The notes beneath the pieces are model-generated. The model saw nothing but the letters and a program-made list of their open reading frames with translations. It did not search any database and was not told where the DNA came from. A stretch of DNA of 64,000 nt from Marinilabiliaceae bacterium JC040. GTDB taxonomy: Bacteria > Bacteroidota > Bacteroidia > Bacteroidales > Marinifilaceae. This document shows, piece after piece, positions 63,386 through 64,000 of this stretch (position 1 is its first letter; every line of letters starts with the position of its first letter). A program made the position numbers and the translations under genes. Location of the stretch: positions 190,447 through 254,446 of the forward strand of contig SNAP01000003.1 in the NCBI GenBank assembly GCA_022496785.1, in the 5' to 3' direction.

Positions 63386-64000
63386 TTAGAACCTAGGGAA
63401 AGGAGCTTTATATTCTTCTCCTGATTTTTTATGATTTTTCCAAAATATTGGGAAAGTATTATTCGGTGTTTTTATCATCGTTACAAGTGACTCTGAATGT
63501 CCATAACCAAAACTAAAAGAACCGACTTTAGGAATTCTCTTTTCAATTTCCAACATCGTTTGCACATTCTTCTCCAATACTTCTCCATGATAATATTCTG
63601 AAATACCTTTCATTACAACCTCACTATATAATACTTTCACTCCTTTGTTTTTTAAAAGCTCTAGCCCATCCTTTTGAATTACAATTGATAGTACTCTTAA
63701 TTTTTCATCAGAAATAGAAGTATTTTTAGATACTTCTTTTAATGTTTCTATAACAGTATTACCTGTTCCGATATAATCGTCTACAACGAATAAAAGCTCA
63801 TCATCTTTTAGTTCCAATGCAGTCAATTCGTCAAATGAATTCAATTGTGAAAAATTAATATTTTCATAGCCATTAACACAATTTTTTAAAGGTGGTAACA
63901 TATACATAATAGCATTTCCACTCTTAGTCTTATCCACATCTTTAAAATTTATAGCAGGGAATAAATATATATTCTTTATTGTGTTCAATAATGTTTTATC
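63386..64000 (-). CDS. Phosphoribosyltransferase-like retron effector, partial at N-terminus
   Basis: The frame is open to the right edge (a TTG at 63988 is not a convincing start), so the N-terminus is missing. The PRPP-binding signature is plain: ELLFVVDDYIGTGNTVIETL, a type I PRTase loop. A preceding FPAINFKDVDKTKSGNAIMY region and a C-terminal TPNNTFPIFWKN motif complete the visible part. In PRTase-associated retrons (type III in published classifications, as I recall) this protein is the presumed toxic effector held by the RT-msDNA complex. No known purine or pyrimidine salvage enzyme matches better. Confidence 0.82.
   Translation of the reverse strand, partial: DKTLLNTIKNIYLFPAINFKDVDKTKSGNAIMYMLPPLKNCVNGYENINFSQLNSFDELTALELKDDELLFVVDDYIGTGNTVIETLKEVSKNTSISDEKLRVLSIVIQKDGLELLKNKGVKVLYSEVVMKGISEYYHGEVLEKNVQTMLEIEKRIPKVGSFSFGYGHSESLVTMIKTPNNTFPIFWKNHKKSGEEYKAPFPRF

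Overview
The window looks like chromosomal DNA from a very AT-rich member of the Bacteroidales. The evidence is SusC/SusD and other TonB-dependent outer-membrane systems, an ECF sigma/FecR pair, DUF3667, DUF4857 and DUF4876 type families, a TamL-type BamA homologue, and Bacteroidetes-type promoters. Those promoters have a -7 box TAnnTTTG, several with a TTG/TTTG element exactly 20 nt upstream. Most genes lie in short operons closed by strong hairpin terminators. I see no tRNA, rRNA, CRISPR array or intact insertion sequence. Species cannot be named from this sequence.

Layout. 1-4.7 kb: the 3' part of a THUMP/UPF0020 rRNA methyltransferase with a repetitive R/D/G-rich tail (cut by the left edge), then an AddA-like helicase-nuclease. 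Next comes a probable independent small RNA with its own promoter and terminator. 5.1-14.1 kb: a lipoprotein, an Ntn-hydrolase, a DUF3667 membrane protein, an unknown helical protein, fabG, a cation/proton antiporter and the acetate pathway pair pta-ackA. 14.2-15.7 kb: a second probable small RNA and a translationally coupled hemerythrin / LuxR-type regulator pair whose receiver domain lacks the phospho-acceptor Asp. 15.8-25.8 kb: a compact eight-gene operon containing a TonB receptor, two tandem DUF4876 lipoproteins, a beta-barrel protein, an ABC ATPase and permease, a DUF4857-like protein and a His/Cys-containing lipoprotein. Its role is not established. 25.9-32.8 kb: an M3 peptidase, era-der, and small envelope proteins. 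33-41 kb: an ECF sigma / FecR anti-sigma / SusC-SusD / DUF2927-like lipoprotein locus with no glycosidase. 41.2-44.9 kb: a TPP riboswitch, a thiamine-type TonB receptor and a PnuC-type transporter fused to thiamine pyrophosphokinase. 44.9-51.4 kb: class II aldolase, TamL, a TrmH-family methylase, a porin-like protein and a cysteine desulfidase family enzyme.

51.4-64 kb is accessory and rich in defence genes. It holds a three-gene toxin / XRE antitoxin / SecB-like chaperone module, an EVE-domain McrB with McrC (modified-DNA restriction), and at the right edge a retron. The retron comprises a phosphoribosyltransferase-like effector (cut by the edge), a small winged-helix-like protein, a structured msr-msd candidate and a reverse transcriptase. 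Between these lie an S41-like peptidase, a TatD-like hydrolase, a thioredoxin-fold lipoprotein, a previously unannotated 40-residue basic protein with its own promoter and terminator, and an 846-nt gene-free stretch carrying 23-nt phased repeats.

The most interesting items are the retron, the toxin-antitoxin-chaperone module, the PnuC-TPK fusion, two candidate small RNAs, and the hemerythrin/degenerate-receiver pair.
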